The notes under the pieces: model-generated
The model's input: the letters and a program-made list of their open reading frames with translations, nothing else
What the model was told of the DNA's origin: nothing
Database searches by the model: none
NCBI RefSeq assembly: GCF_025460765.1
Contig: NZ_JAMWEG010000010.1
Span: forward strand, 124,001 to 188,000
From: Micromonospora sp. MA102
GTDB taxonomy: Bacteria; Actinomycetota; Actinomycetes; Mycobacteriales; Micromonosporaceae
Length of the DNA: 64,000 nucleotides
Direction of reading: 5' to 3'
Position numbers and translations under genes: made by a program
Shown: piece after piece, positions 1 through 9,600 of the stretch
How positions within the stretch are numbered: the first letter of the stretch is position 1
How the letters are laid out: every line of letters starts with the position of its first letter

Positions 1-182
1 TGTGCCTCGCGGACGGAGCGGGGACGCATGTCGGTCCAGACCTCGTCGACGTGGGCCAGGCACTCCTCGCGGGTGCCGGCGAAGCCGGTGTCGTGCCAGC
101 CCGCGGGGAGGTCCCGGTCGGCCGACCAGATCGAGTACTGCTCCTCGTCGTTGCGGACGACCAGGAATCGGGGTTCGGCCAT
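1..182 (-). CDS. MbtH-like protein (partial, runs off left edge)
   Basis: Translating the minus strand from the ATG at 182 gives about 60 residues beginning MAEPRFLVVRNDEEQYSIW and containing the family signature NDEEQYSIW, LPAGWHDTG, ECLAHVDEVWTDMRP. MbtH-like proteins are about 70 residues and bind NRPS adenylation domains, aiding their folding and activity; the nearby A domains are the likely partners. The ATG lies 1 base after the stop of the oxygenase gene (184-186), so it continues the same operon. The stop codon is outside the window, so only the last few residues are missing. Identification is confident because the motif run is nearly canonical. Confidence 0.92.
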   Translation of the reverse strand, partial: MAEPRFLVVRNDEEQYSIWSADRDLPAGWHDTGFAGTREECLAHVDEVWTDMRPRSVREA

Positions 183-183
183 C

Positions 184-1137
184 TCAGTTCGCTCCAGGGG
201 TGTCGGGGGTGTGCGGCTCGGCCATCGCCACGGCGATCCTGCGGGGGCCGGTGAACGGCTCCCGGCCGTGCGCGGCGGTCATGTTGTCCACCACCAGCAC
301 GTCGTCGCGCTGGTAGTCGAAGCGGACGGTGGCCGCCCGGTAGGCGGCGCGCAGGTGGTCCATGACGTCGGCGGGGATCTCGCCGCCGTCGCCGTAGTAG
401 GTGTTCGACGGCAGCCCGTCGGCGCCGAACATGGCCAGCAGCCCCTCCTGGTAGTCCTTCGGGAGGGTGCTCACGTGGAAGAAGGTGGCGTGGTTGAACC
501 AGCGCGGGGTGTCCGAGCCGGGCCGGTGGTGCACCACGTCCCGCACGGCCCGGGTGCGCAGGCCGTCCGTGCCGACCCATTCCACGGTGATCCCGTTGGC
601 CGCCGCGTACGCCTCGACCTCGGACCGGTTCTCGGTGTTGAACACCTCCTGCCAGCGGGTGCCGAAGTCGCCGTGGAAGTTGCGCACCAGCATCCAGCGC
701 CGCCGGACGAACTCCTCGCGTACCGCCGGGTCGATCAGGTCGTGGACCCGGCGGACGTCGGCGAGCGGGGTGGCGCCCCGGGTCTCCGGAGCGGTGATGC
801 AGTAGAAGAACAGGGTCAGCGGCCAGCGCGCCTGGTACGAGTTCTCGTTGTGCAGGAAGATCTCCTCGTCCGGCGGGTAGTCGGTCGAGGTGTACACCCG
901 GCCCTTGATGGAGTGCCGGGGCGAGGAACGCTCCGTGTAGGTCAGCGGCTCGCCGGACAGGGCGCGCACCACCCCGTCGAAGCCGTCCACCCCGCCGACG
1001 TCGAAGCCGCGGAACAGCAGCCCGCCGTGCTCGACGAGGGTGGCCCGCAGCTCGGCGCGGCGGGCCGCGATCAGGTCGGTCAGGGCCCGGCCGTCGTTCT
1101 CGACGACCACCGGCAGCGTGGCGATCGTGTCGCTCAT
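184..1137 (-). CDS. TauD/SyrP-like Fe(II)/2-oxoglutarate oxygenase
   Basis: A 317-residue protein of the TauD/TfdA family, closest in style to SyrP-type enzymes that hydroxylate amino acids bound to NRPS carrier proteins. The iron triad reads as H96 and E98 (FLHNENSY) with distal H290 (MTAAHGREPF); R299/R300 is placed to bind 2-oxoglutarate. An AAGGAG ribosome site lies about 10 bases before the ATG. The gene follows the PKS gene by 26 bases and precedes mbtH by 1 base. The probable role is beta-hydroxylation (or a desaturation) of an assembly-line-bound residue; the substrate is not readable from sequence. A hydroxyl made here could be what the LanB-like proteins acylate (inference). Confidence 0.88.
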   Translation of the reverse strand: MSDTIATLPVVVENDGRALTDLIAARRAELRATLVEHGGLLFRGFDVGGVDGFDGVVRALSGEPLTYTERSSPRHSIKGRVYTSTDYPPDEEIFLHNENSYQARWPLTLFFYCITAPETRGATPLADVRRVHDLIDPAVREEFVRRRWMLVRNFHGDFGTRWQEVFNTENRSEVEAYAAANGITVEWVGTDGLRTRAVRDVVHHRPGSDTPRWFNHATFFHVSTLPKDYQEGLLAMFGADGLPSNTYYGDGGEIPADVMDHLRAAYRAATVRFDYQRDDVLVVDNMTAAHGREPFTGPRRIAVAMAEPHTPDTPGAN

Positions 1138-1163
1138 GATGCGGTGTCTCCTTGTTCTCGTGG

Positions 1164-4100
1164 TCAGGCGCGGGGTAGCCGCGGGATGGCCGGGATCGCC
1201 GCCGGCGCGGCCGGTTCGTCGGCGGGCTGGCTGGCCCGCAGCTCCTCGATGCGGGCGGCCAGCCCGGCGACCGTGGGGGTCTCGAAGAGGCTGCGCATGG
1301 GCAGCCGGACCCCGGTGGCCTTGCGCATCGCGGCGATCAGCTGCACCGCGACCAGCGAGTTGCCGCCGAGGGCGAAGAAGTCGTCGTCCACGCCCACGTC
1401 GGTGACGCCGAGGCCGTCCCGCCAGACCTGGGCGATGGTCTTCTCCAGCTCGGTCGAGGGGGCGGCCGAGCCGCCGCCCGTCCCGGCCGCTGCGGTGGCC
1501 GGGGCGTCGGTCTCCGCCTCCAGGCTGTCCGTGGTCACCCGGGCCGCGCGCCGCCGGATGTCGGCGACGGTGCGGGTGGTGATGACCACCTGCGCGCCCA
1601 GGCCGGCGGTGAGGCTGCGGCGGAACGCCTCGGCCCCGTCGACCGGCCGGATGTCCTCGGTGACCGCCGCCGGAGCGGCGCCGGCCGGGGTGTCGGCGAG
1701 GCCGCCGGTCACCGCGCCCTGGTCCACCTTGCGCAGCACGAAGTCGCTGATCGAGACCAGCTCCCGGCCCTCGGTGTCGCGCAGCGACAGGTCGGCCGCC
1801 ACCACCTCCTCGGTGGCGCTGGGCCGGTGCCGCAGGTGGCTGTGGAAGGTCGCCGGCAACGTCCCCCGCACCACGATCCGGCCGTACGACAGCGGCAGGT
1901 AGGTGCCGGAGCCCTGCCCGCGGCCGAACGCGGTCGCCACGTCCAGCAGCGCCGGGTGCAGGCCCCAGGAGGGCAGGTCACCCAGCGCGGCGGCGGGCGC
2001 CTCGACCCGGGCCAGCTCCTCCCCGTCGGCCAGGTGGTGCTCGGCCAGCGCGGCCCAGCGGGGGCCGAAGGTGAGCATGCTGGTGCGGCCCCGGCCGAAC
2101 GAGGCGTCGTCGTCGACCCGGCGGCCGGCGACGGCGGGCGTGCCGGCCGGCGGGGCGGGCTCGGTGGTCCAGCCGGCGGCGCCCCGCACGTGGGTGCGGA
2201 GCTGGCCGGCGGCCAGGCTCGCCACGGTGAAGTCGACACCGTCCTCGGTCGGGGTCAGCTCCACCCGGTACTGGGCGACCGTGCCGTCCGGCACCGAGAA
2301 CGGCTCCAGGAAGACGACGTCCCGCAGTTCCACGGCGGCGTCCGGCGCCGGGGCGGGCAGCGCGGCGGTCACCGCGGCCCGCACCGACTCCAGGTGCGCG
2401 GTGCCCGGCACCACCGGCACCCCGCCGATCCGGTGCTCGTCGAGCAGCCAGTGGGTGCCGGCGGACACCAGGCCGTGCAGGACGGTGCCGTCCGGGCCGG
2501 TCACCCTGGTGGTGAGCACCGGGTGGTCCACCGGGGCCGTGACGGTGTCCCGTCCGGCGGCCCGGAAGGCGGCCGGCGCGTTCGTCTCCACGGCCATGCC
2601 GACCTCGGCCCAGCCGCCCCAGTTCTGCGAGACCACCGGGGCGCGGAAGCCGGCGCCGGCGCGCGCCCAGGCGTCCAGGAAGGCGTTCGCCGCGCAGTAG
2701 TCGACCTGGCCGAAGCCGCCGATCACCGCGGTGATCGAGGAGCAGAGCGCCACGAAGTCCAGCGGCAGGTCACCGAAGACCTGGGCCAGCGCGAGGGTGC
2801 CGGCGAGCTTCGGGGCGAGCACCCGCTCCGCCTCCGCCCGGTCCTTGATCTCGGCCATGCCGCCGCCGGGCAGGCCCGCCGCGTGCACGAGGCCGTCCAG
2901 CCCGCCGAACCGCGTCTCGACGGCCTCGCGTACGCGGCGCAGGTCGTCCGGGTCGGTGACGTCGGCCGCGAGCACCAGCACCTCGGCACCGGCCGCCTCC
3001 ATCCGGCGGATCGCCGCGATGGCCCGGCCGGCCCGGTCGGCGCCGCCGTGCACCGCCAGGTGCTCGTCCCACCCGGCCCGCTCGGGCAGGCCGGAACGGG
3101 CCAGCAGCACCAGCTTGGCGCGGGCCCGGCGGGCGAAGTCCTCGGCAAGGGTGACGCCGATGCCGCCCAGACCGCCGGTGATCAGGTAGCGGCCGGCCTC
3201 GCGCAGCACGCCCGGTGCGTCCTCGGCGTCCACGGTGACCTGCTCGTAGCCGGCCACCCAGCGCCGGTCGCGGCGCAGCGCCACCTCCGCGTGCTCCGGG
3301 TCGACCGGGCCGCGCAGCTCGGCCGCGAGCGCGGCGATCCCGCGCGCGGCGGTGTCCGCGTCGACCAGCCGGACGGTCAGCCCGGGCAGCTCGACCGGGA
3401 GCACCCGGGCCAGGCCGGCCAGGGTGGCGTGCTCCGGCCGGACCAGGTCGTCGCCGCGCACGTCGCCGATGCCGGCGGTGACCAGGTCGAGGCGGATCCC
3501 CTCCTCGTCGGCGGTCAGGCCGGCCCCGGCGAGGGCCTGCACCAGGTGCAGGGCGCTGAAGAAGCCCCGGTCCTGGGCGGCCCAGGCGGCGGCGATGTCC
3601 GTCCCGGCCGGCTCCCCGTCGAGGGCGTACGCGTGCACGATCCGGCGGGGCAGGTCGGCGCCGAGCGCGGCGACCAGGGCCTCGTGGTCCTCGCGGATGC
3701 CGGGGCGCAGCCGGAAGCCGCTGCCGGTGACGGCGAAGGCGTCGCCGGCGCGTACCTCGACCGGGTCGTCGCCGGCGGCCCGCAGCGCGGCGACGAGCGC
3801 CTCCCCGCGCGGGCCGTCGGCCAGCACGAGGCACCGGCCCAGCGGGACGACGGTCCGCGCCGGGGCGGCCTGCCGCCACACCGGCACCGCGAACCACTCC
3901 GGCAGCGGCCGGGGCCCGGTCTCGACCGGGGCCGCCGCCTGCTCCGCCGGGTCCGGCGCGACCCAGTAGCGGCGCCGCTCGAACGGGTACGTGGGCAGCG
4001 GCACCCGCCGGGCGTCCGGGTCGACGTCCAGGGTCACCGGCACCCCGGCGCACCACAGGGCCCCGGCGGTGCCGAGCAGGGTGGCCAGGTCGCCGGTGGG

Positions 4101-6617
4101 CTCGCCGGGCCCCGGCAGGCTGCCCAGCGGGGTCAGCTTCCGCTGCGCCTCGGACGCCTTGGCGACCTGCATCCGGGCCAGGTTGGCGAGCTGCCGGCCC
4201 GGGCCGCACTCGACCAGCGCCCAGGTGCCCTCGGCCAGCAGCGTGGCCACGCAGGCGCCGAAGCGGACCGGCCGGCGCAGGTGCGCGGCCCAGTACGCGG
4301 GGTCGGTGGCCTGCGCCTCGGTGATCCACGTGCCGGTCACGTTGGAGAGGAACGGCACCGTCGGCGGGCTCAGCGGCACGCCCGCCATGAGCGCGGTGAA
4401 CTCGTCGAGGATCGGCTCCATCATCGGCGAGTGGAAGGCGTGCGAGGTGCGCAGCAGCTTGGACTTGTTCTTCCCGCCCAGGCTGGCGGCGAACTCCTCG
4501 ACCAGCGCGGTCTCGCCGGCCACCACGCAGGTGCCCGGGCCGTTGACGGTGGCCACCGACAGGCCCTCGGGCAGCCGGTCCGCGACCGCCGACTCGTCCA
4601 GCGTCACGGCGAGCATCGAGCCGGCGGGCAGCGAGTGCATGAGCCGGCCCCGGGCCGCGACGACCCGCAGCGCGTCGGGAAGGGTGAGCACCCCCGCCAC
4701 GGTGGCGGCGACGTACTCGCCGATGGAGTGGCCGAGCATCGCGGCCGGGGCGACCCCGGCCCGCTGCCAGGCGGTGGCGAGCGCGTACTCGACGGTGAAC
4801 AGGGCGGGCTGGGTGTAGCGGGTCTGGGTGAGCTTGTCCCCCGCCTCCGGGTCGCGGCCGAGGATCAGGTCCCGGATGTCCAGGCCCAGCTCGGGGCGGA
4901 GCAGCTCGGCGCACTCGTCCACGGTGGCCGCGAACCCCGGGTCCTCGGCGTAGAGCTCGGCGCCCATGCCGGCGTACTGCGAGCCCTGGCCGGAGAAGAG
5001 GAAGGCGACCCGCGGGGCGGGGCCGTCCAGAACGCCCCGGTGGCCCTTGCGCTTGTCGCGCAGGGCGGCCGCCGCGGAGGGCAGGTCGCCGGCGACCACG
5101 GCGGCGCGGTGCGCGTACCGCTGGCGGCCGACCCGCAGGGTGTGCGCCACGTCGGCCAGGAGTTCGGGACCGCCGGCCGTGCCGTTCTCCAGGTGCTCGG
5201 CCAGCCGCTCGACCGCGGTGGACAGCGCGGTCGGGGTCTTCGCCGAGACCTGGAGCAGGTGCGCCGGGCGGACCCGCCGCTCGGTCCGGTACGCGGCCGG
5301 GGCCTCCTCCAGCACGACGTGCGCGTTGGTGCCGCCGATGCCGAACGAGCTGACCCCGGCGCGCCGGGGCCCGCCGTCGGTGTCCCACTTGGTCAGCGTG
5401 TTCGCCACGTAGAACGGGGTGTCGGCGAAGTCGATGGCCGGGTTCGGGGTCTCGTAGTTGATGGTCGGCGGGATGAGGCCGTGCTCCATGGCCAGCACCG
5501 TCTTGATCACGCTGACGATGCCGGAGGGCTGGCTCAGGTGGCCGATGTTCGACTTCACCGAGCCGATGCCGCACCAGCCCCGGTCGTCGGTGTCCTTGGT
5601 GTACACCGCGGAGAGGGCGGCGATCTCGATCGGGTCGCCGAGCGCCGTGCCGGTGCCGTGCGCCTCGACGTAGCTGATGGTGCGCGGGTCGATGCCGGCC
5701 AGGCCGACCGCCTGGGCGACCGCCTCCATCTGGCCGTCGATGCTGGGGGCGGTGAAGCCGACCTTGCCGGCGCCGTCGTTGTTGATCGCGTTGCCGAGCA
5801 CCACGGCGCGGATGGTGTCGCCGTCGGCGATCGCGTCGGAGAGGCGCTTGAGCAGGGTGACGCCGACGCCGCTGCCCCAGACCGTGCCGTTGGCTCCGGC
5901 GTCGAACGGGCGGCAGCGGCCGTCCGGGGAGGTGAAGCCGTCCATGCCGAGGTAGCCGACGTGCGGCAGCTCGATGTTGACCCCGCCGGCCAGGGCCATG
6001 TCGCACTCGCCGTTGCGCAGCGCCTCGCAGGCCAGGTGGAAGGCCACCAGCGAGGTGGAGCAGGCGGTGTGCACGGTGAGGCTGGGCCCGCGCAGGTCGA
6101 GCCGGTAGGAGACGTTGGTGGCCACGTAGTTCGGCGAGTTGCCGGTGGCCAGGGAGACCGCGCCGTGCGGGCTGCCGCCGACCCGCTTGTTGCGCAGCAC
6201 GTTGCGGTGCAGGTAGGTGTTGCCGCCGGTGCCGGCGTAGACGCCGACCGCGCCGTCGTAGCGGGCCGGGTCGTAGCCGCCGTCCTGGAGCGCGGTGTAG
6301 CAGGTCTCCAGGAAGAGGCGGTGCTGCGGGTCGGTGATCTCGGCCTCGCGGGCGGTCATCCCGAACAGGCCGGCGTCGAACTCGTCGTAGCCGTCGACCA
6401 GCGGGGCGCGGTTCACCCAGCCGGGGTCGTCGACCTCCTCGGGGGTGGCGCCGCGGGCGATCTGCTCGTCGCGGGTCAGCTCGGTCACCGACTCGACGCC
6501 GTCGACCAGGTTGCGCCAGAACTCGTCGATGTCGCCCGCGCCGGGTAGGCGGGCGGCGAGACCGACGATCGCGATCGGTTCGATGCCGTCGTCGGTGGTG
6601 GGAATGTCGTTCTGCAT
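1164..6617 (-). CDS. Type I polyketide synthase, KS-AT-KR-DH-ACP
   Basis: 1817 residues. KS about 11-440 (C186 in TACSTSL, H320 in EAHGTGT, H360 in NIGH). AT about 535-860 (S631 in GHSIGE; HAFH at 726-729, which predicts malonyl-CoA). KR with TGGLGGIG at 1147-1154 and S1294/Y1307/N1311. DH-type double hotdog with H1395 in HRIGGVPVVP and D1559 in LHPALLD. ACP with S1754 in GGNSLVA. KR precedes DH, the reverse of the usual modular order. Malonate extension, ketoreduction and dehydration would give an enoyl thioester. The ATG at 6617 is chosen because AAGGA lies 10 bases upstream and the KS begins at once; the frame stays open to 6710 but that would overlap the NRPS gene. No thioesterase follows in the window. 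Confidence 0.93.
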   Translation of the reverse strand: MQNDIPTTDDGIEPIAIVGLAARLPGAGDIDEFWRNLVDGVESVTELTRDEQIARGATPEEVDDPGWVNRAPLVDGYDEFDAGLFGMTAREAEITDPQHRLFLETCYTALQDGGYDPARYDGAVGVYAGTGGNTYLHRNVLRNKRVGGSPHGAVSLATGNSPNYVATNVSYRLDLRGPSLTVHTACSTSLVAFHLACEALRNGECDMALAGGVNIELPHVGYLGMDGFTSPDGRCRPFDAGANGTVWGSGVGVTLLKRLSDAIADGDTIRAVVLGNAINNDGAGKVGFTAPSIDGQMEAVAQAVGLAGIDPRTISYVEAHGTGTALGDPIEIAALSAVYTKDTDDRGWCGIGSVKSNIGHLSQPSGIVSVIKTVLAMEHGLIPPTINYETPNPAIDFADTPFYVANTLTKWDTDGGPRRAGVSSFGIGGTNAHVVLEEAPAAYRTERRVRPAHLLQVSAKTPTALSTAVERLAEHLENGTAGGPELLADVAHTLRVGRQRYAHRAAVVAGDLPSAAAALRDKRKGHRGVLDGPAPRVAFLFSGQGSQYAGMGAELYAEDPGFAATVDECAELLRPELGLDIRDLILGRDPEAGDKLTQTRYTQPALFTVEYALATAWQRAGVAPAAMLGHSIGEYVAATVAGVLTLPDALRVVAARGRLMHSLPAGSMLAVTLDESAVADRLPEGLSVATVNGPGTCVVAGETALVEEFAASLGGKNKSKLLRTSHAFHSPMMEPILDEFTALMAGVPLSPPTVPFLSNVTGTWITEAQATDPAYWAAHLRRPVRFGACVATLLAEGTWALVECGPGRQLANLARMQVAKASEAQRKLTPLGSLPGPGEPTGDLATLLGTAGALWCAGVPVTLDVDPDARRVPLPTYPFERRRYWVAPDPAEQAAAPVETGPRPLPEWFAVPVWRQAAPARTVVPLGRCLVLADGPRGEALVAALRAAGDDPVEVRAGDAFAVTGSGFRLRPGIREDHEALVAALGADLPRRIVHAYALDGEPAGTDIAAAWAAQDRGFFSALHLVQALAGAGLTADEEGIRLDLVTAGIGDVRGDDLVRPEHATLAGLARVLPVELPGLTVRLVDADTAARGIAALAAELRGPVDPEHAEVALRRDRRWVAGYEQVTVDAEDAPGVLREAGRYLITGGLGGIGVTLAEDFARRARAKLVLLARSGLPERAGWDEHLAVHGGADRAGRAIAAIRRMEAAGAEVLVLAADVTDPDDLRRVREAVETRFGGLDGLVHAAGLPGGGMAEIKDRAEAERVLAPKLAGTLALAQVFGDLPLDFVALCSSITAVIGGFGQVDYCAANAFLDAWARAGAGFRAPVVSQNWGGWAEVGMAVETNAPAAFRAAGRDTVTAPVDHPVLTTRVTGPDGTVLHGLVSAGTHWLLDEHRIGGVPVVPGTAHLESVRAAVTAALPAPAPDAAVELRDVVFLEPFSVPDGTVAQYRVELTPTEDGVDFTVASLAAGQLRTHVRGAAGWTTEPAPPAGTPAVAGRRVDDDASFGRGRTSMLTFGPRWAALAEHHLADGEELARVEAPAAALGDLPSWGLHPALLDVATAFGRGQGSGTYLPLSYGRIVVRGTLPATFHSHLRHRPSATEEVVAADLSLRDTEGRELVSISDFVLRKVDQGAVTGGLADTPAGAAPAAVTEDIRPVDGAEAFRRSLTAGLGAQVVITTRTVADIRRRAARVTTDSLEAETDAPATAAAGTGGGSAAPSTELEKTIAQVWRDGLGVTDVGVDDDFFALGGNSLVAVQLIAAMRKATGVRLPMRSLFETPTVAGLAARIEELRASQPADEPAAPAAIPAIPRLPRA

Positions 6618-6663
6618 CCGGGGTGTCCTTAGCTCACGCGGTGCGTCGGGGAGGGGTACGGCG

Positions 6664-9600
6664 TCAGGGCTGGTTCGGTCGTCGGGGTGGGGTACGGCGG
6701 GCGCGGCCACGCCGGGCGGCGGCGCGCAGCGCGGCCCGGGCGAGTTCCGGCCGGTCGGCGGCGCCGTCGAGGCTGGCGGCGAGGGCCCGAACGGTCGGGT
6801 GGCGGAACAGGTCGAGCATGGTGAGGGAGCGGCCGGTGGCCTCGGTGAGCCGGGCGTGCACCGCGGCGAGGGCCATCGAGTGGCCGCCGATGTCGAAGAA
6901 GTTGTCGGCGACGCCGACCCGGTCCCGGCCGAGCACGTCCCGCCAGATGCCGGCGATCAGCTCCTCGGTGGCGGTGAGCGCGTCCGGCCCGGTGGGCAGC
7001 GGGGCCCGGGCCGGCTCGGCGGCGGCCACGGTCATCGCGCCGAGCGCCGCCACCCGTACGGCCGGGCGGGGCAGCTCGGTGGCGACCTGGTCGGCGGGCG
7101 CGTCCGGGTCGGCCGCGAGGGCGCCGACCAGGGCGGCCAGGTCGGCCAGGAGCGCCTCGATCCGGTCGGCGTCGAACAGGTCCGGGTTGTGCACCACCTC
7201 GACGCCGGCCCGGCCGTCGCGTTCCACCACGTAGACGGTGATGTCGAACGGTGAGCCGGGCTTCGGCACCGGCACCGGCTCGACCGACAGGCCGGTCAGC
7301 GCGAGCCGGGGCGGCACGAAGTTGAGCACGTTGAACAGCACCTGCACGAGCGGGGCGCGGGAGGTGTCCCGACCGACGCCGAGCGCCTCGACGATCCGTT
7401 CCAGGGGCGCTCCGGGGTGCTCGGTGACCGCGTGCAGCTCGGCGGCGCACCTGTCGACCAGCCCCGCGAAGGTCGCCCCGCCGGTGCGGACCCGCACGGG
7501 CACGGTGTCGATGAAGAAGCCGATGACGTCGTCGAAGGCGGCGAGCCGGCGGTCGGCGACGATCGCGCCGAGCACGTGGTCGTCGGCGCCGGTGAGCCGG
7601 CGCAGCAGCTCGCCGAAGCCGGCCAGCAGCACGGCCGCCACGGTGGTGCCACGCCGGGCGGCCAGGTCCCGTACCGCCCGGTCGGCCGCCTCGGTGAGCC
7701 GCACCGCGGCCTCGACGCCGGCGTAGGTCTGTACCGCCGGGCGGGGCCGGTCGCGGGGCAGGTCCAGCACGGTCGGGGCGCCGGCCAGGTGGTCGGTCCA
7801 CCAGGCCAGGTCGGCCGCGCCCCGGCGGCGGTCGCGCTCCGCCCGCCAGACCGCGTAGTCGGCGTACGTGGCGGGCAGCGGCGGCCGGGCCGGCGGGTCA
7901 CCGGCGACCGCCCGGGCGTACGCGCCGGCCAGCTCGTCGTAGAGCAGCGCCTCGGACCAGCCGTCGAAGACCGCGTGGTGCACGGTGACGGCGAGCACGT
8001 GGGTGTCGGCGGCCAGCCGGTAGACGGTCACCTGCCAGGGCGGCCCGGTGGCCAGGTCGAACGAGTGCCCGGCGCCGGCCGCGAGCATGCTGGCCAGCTC
8101 CGCCTCGGCGTCGGCGGCGCCGGTCAGGTCGACCACCGGCACGGCCACGTCGGTCGGCTCCTCGCGGACCGCGTACGGCACCCCGCCGGTCTGCGGGATC
8201 CGCCAGCGCAGCACGTCGTGCCGCTCGGCCACGGCGCGCAGCGCGGCGCCGAGCGCGGCGGTGTCCAGCGGCCCGCGCAGCCGGTGCGCCACGGCGATGT
8301 TGTAGGGCGCGCTGGACGGGGCGAGCTGGTCCATGAACCAGAGCCGCCGCTGCGGTGGGGAGAGGGTGGGCGGGTTGCCGGTGGTCAGCTCGTCGCCGTC
8401 GGCGGGCGCGGCGGCCCGCACCCGGTCGACCAGCGCGCCGAAGGTGCGGTCGGTGAACAGCACCCGGGTGTCGACCCGCCGGCCCAGCTCGGCGCGGAGC
8501 GCGGCGACCAGTCGCATGGCGGCGATGGAGTTGCCGCCGGCGGCCAGGAAATCGCTGTCCGGGCCGGGGTTCGCGCCGAGCAGCCGGATCCAGAGTCGCC
8601 GGACGGCCGCCTCCACCGGGTCGCCGCCGGCGATCTCCGCCGCTTCCCGCGGCGCGGCGACCGCCAGCGCACGCAGCGCGGGCCGGTCCAGTTTGCCGCT
8701 GGTCGGGCTGACCGGCAGCGCGGCCAGCCGCACCGTCCGGGCCGGCAGCATGGCGGTGGTCAGCCGGGGCCCGGCGTACGCCCGCAGCGCCTCGTCGTCG
8801 GGCGCGTCGGCGGGGGTGAGGAAGGCGACCAGCTCGGTGCCGGCCGGGCCGGGCACGGCCTCCACGGCCACCCCGTCGACGGCGGCGTGGCCGGCCAGCA
8901 CGGCCTCGACCTCGCCCAGCTCGATCCGCTGGCCGCGCACCTTGACCTGCCGGTCGGCCCGGCCGAGGTAGACGATCCGGCCGTCCGGCGCCTGCCGGAC
9001 CAGGTCGCCGGTGCGGTAGAGCCGCTCCCCCGGCCGGTCGCCGAACGGGTCGGGCACGAACCGCTCGGCGGTCAGCCCGGGCCGGTCGAGGTAGCCGTCG
9101 GCCAGGCCGGGACCGCCGATCAGCAGCTCGCCGGTCTCCCCCGGCGGCACCGGGCGCAGGTCGGCGTCCACCACGTACGCCCGGTGGTTGGGCAGGGGCA
9201 GGCCGATCGGCACCGGGTCGGTGTCGGCGGCCGTGAGGTCACCGCTGACCGCCAGCACGGTGGTCTCGGTGGGACCGTAGCCGTTGAGGAACCGCCGGCC
9301 GGGGGCCCAGCGGGCGACCAGCTCGGCCGGGACCGCCTCGCCGCCGCAGAGCAGCACCCGCCACGACGGCAGCTCCGCCGGGTCGAGCAGGGCGAGCACG
9401 GTCGGGGTGATGAAACCCCAGGTGACCTCGTGCGCGGCGACGAACCGGGCGAGCCGGACGGGGTCGGCCCGGTCGTCGGTGCCGAGCAGCTGCACCGCGC
9501 CGCCGAGCAGCAGCGGCACGAACAGGTCCATGGTGGCCGCGTCGAAGCCGAGCGAGGCGATGCCGAGGCTGCGTACCGAGGCGTCGGCGCCGGTGAGCGC

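Noticed and set aside
1827..6548. A 1573-codon plus-strand frame opposite the PKS gene
   Set aside because: It is a Gly/Arg/Val-rich antisense frame typical of very GC-rich DNA, with no recognisable domain, while the minus strand encodes canonical PKS motifs.
6618..6710. N-terminal extension of the PKS to 6710
   Set aside because: It would overlap the NRPS end by 47 bases; the ATG at 6617 has a good ribosome site and the KS begins right after it.
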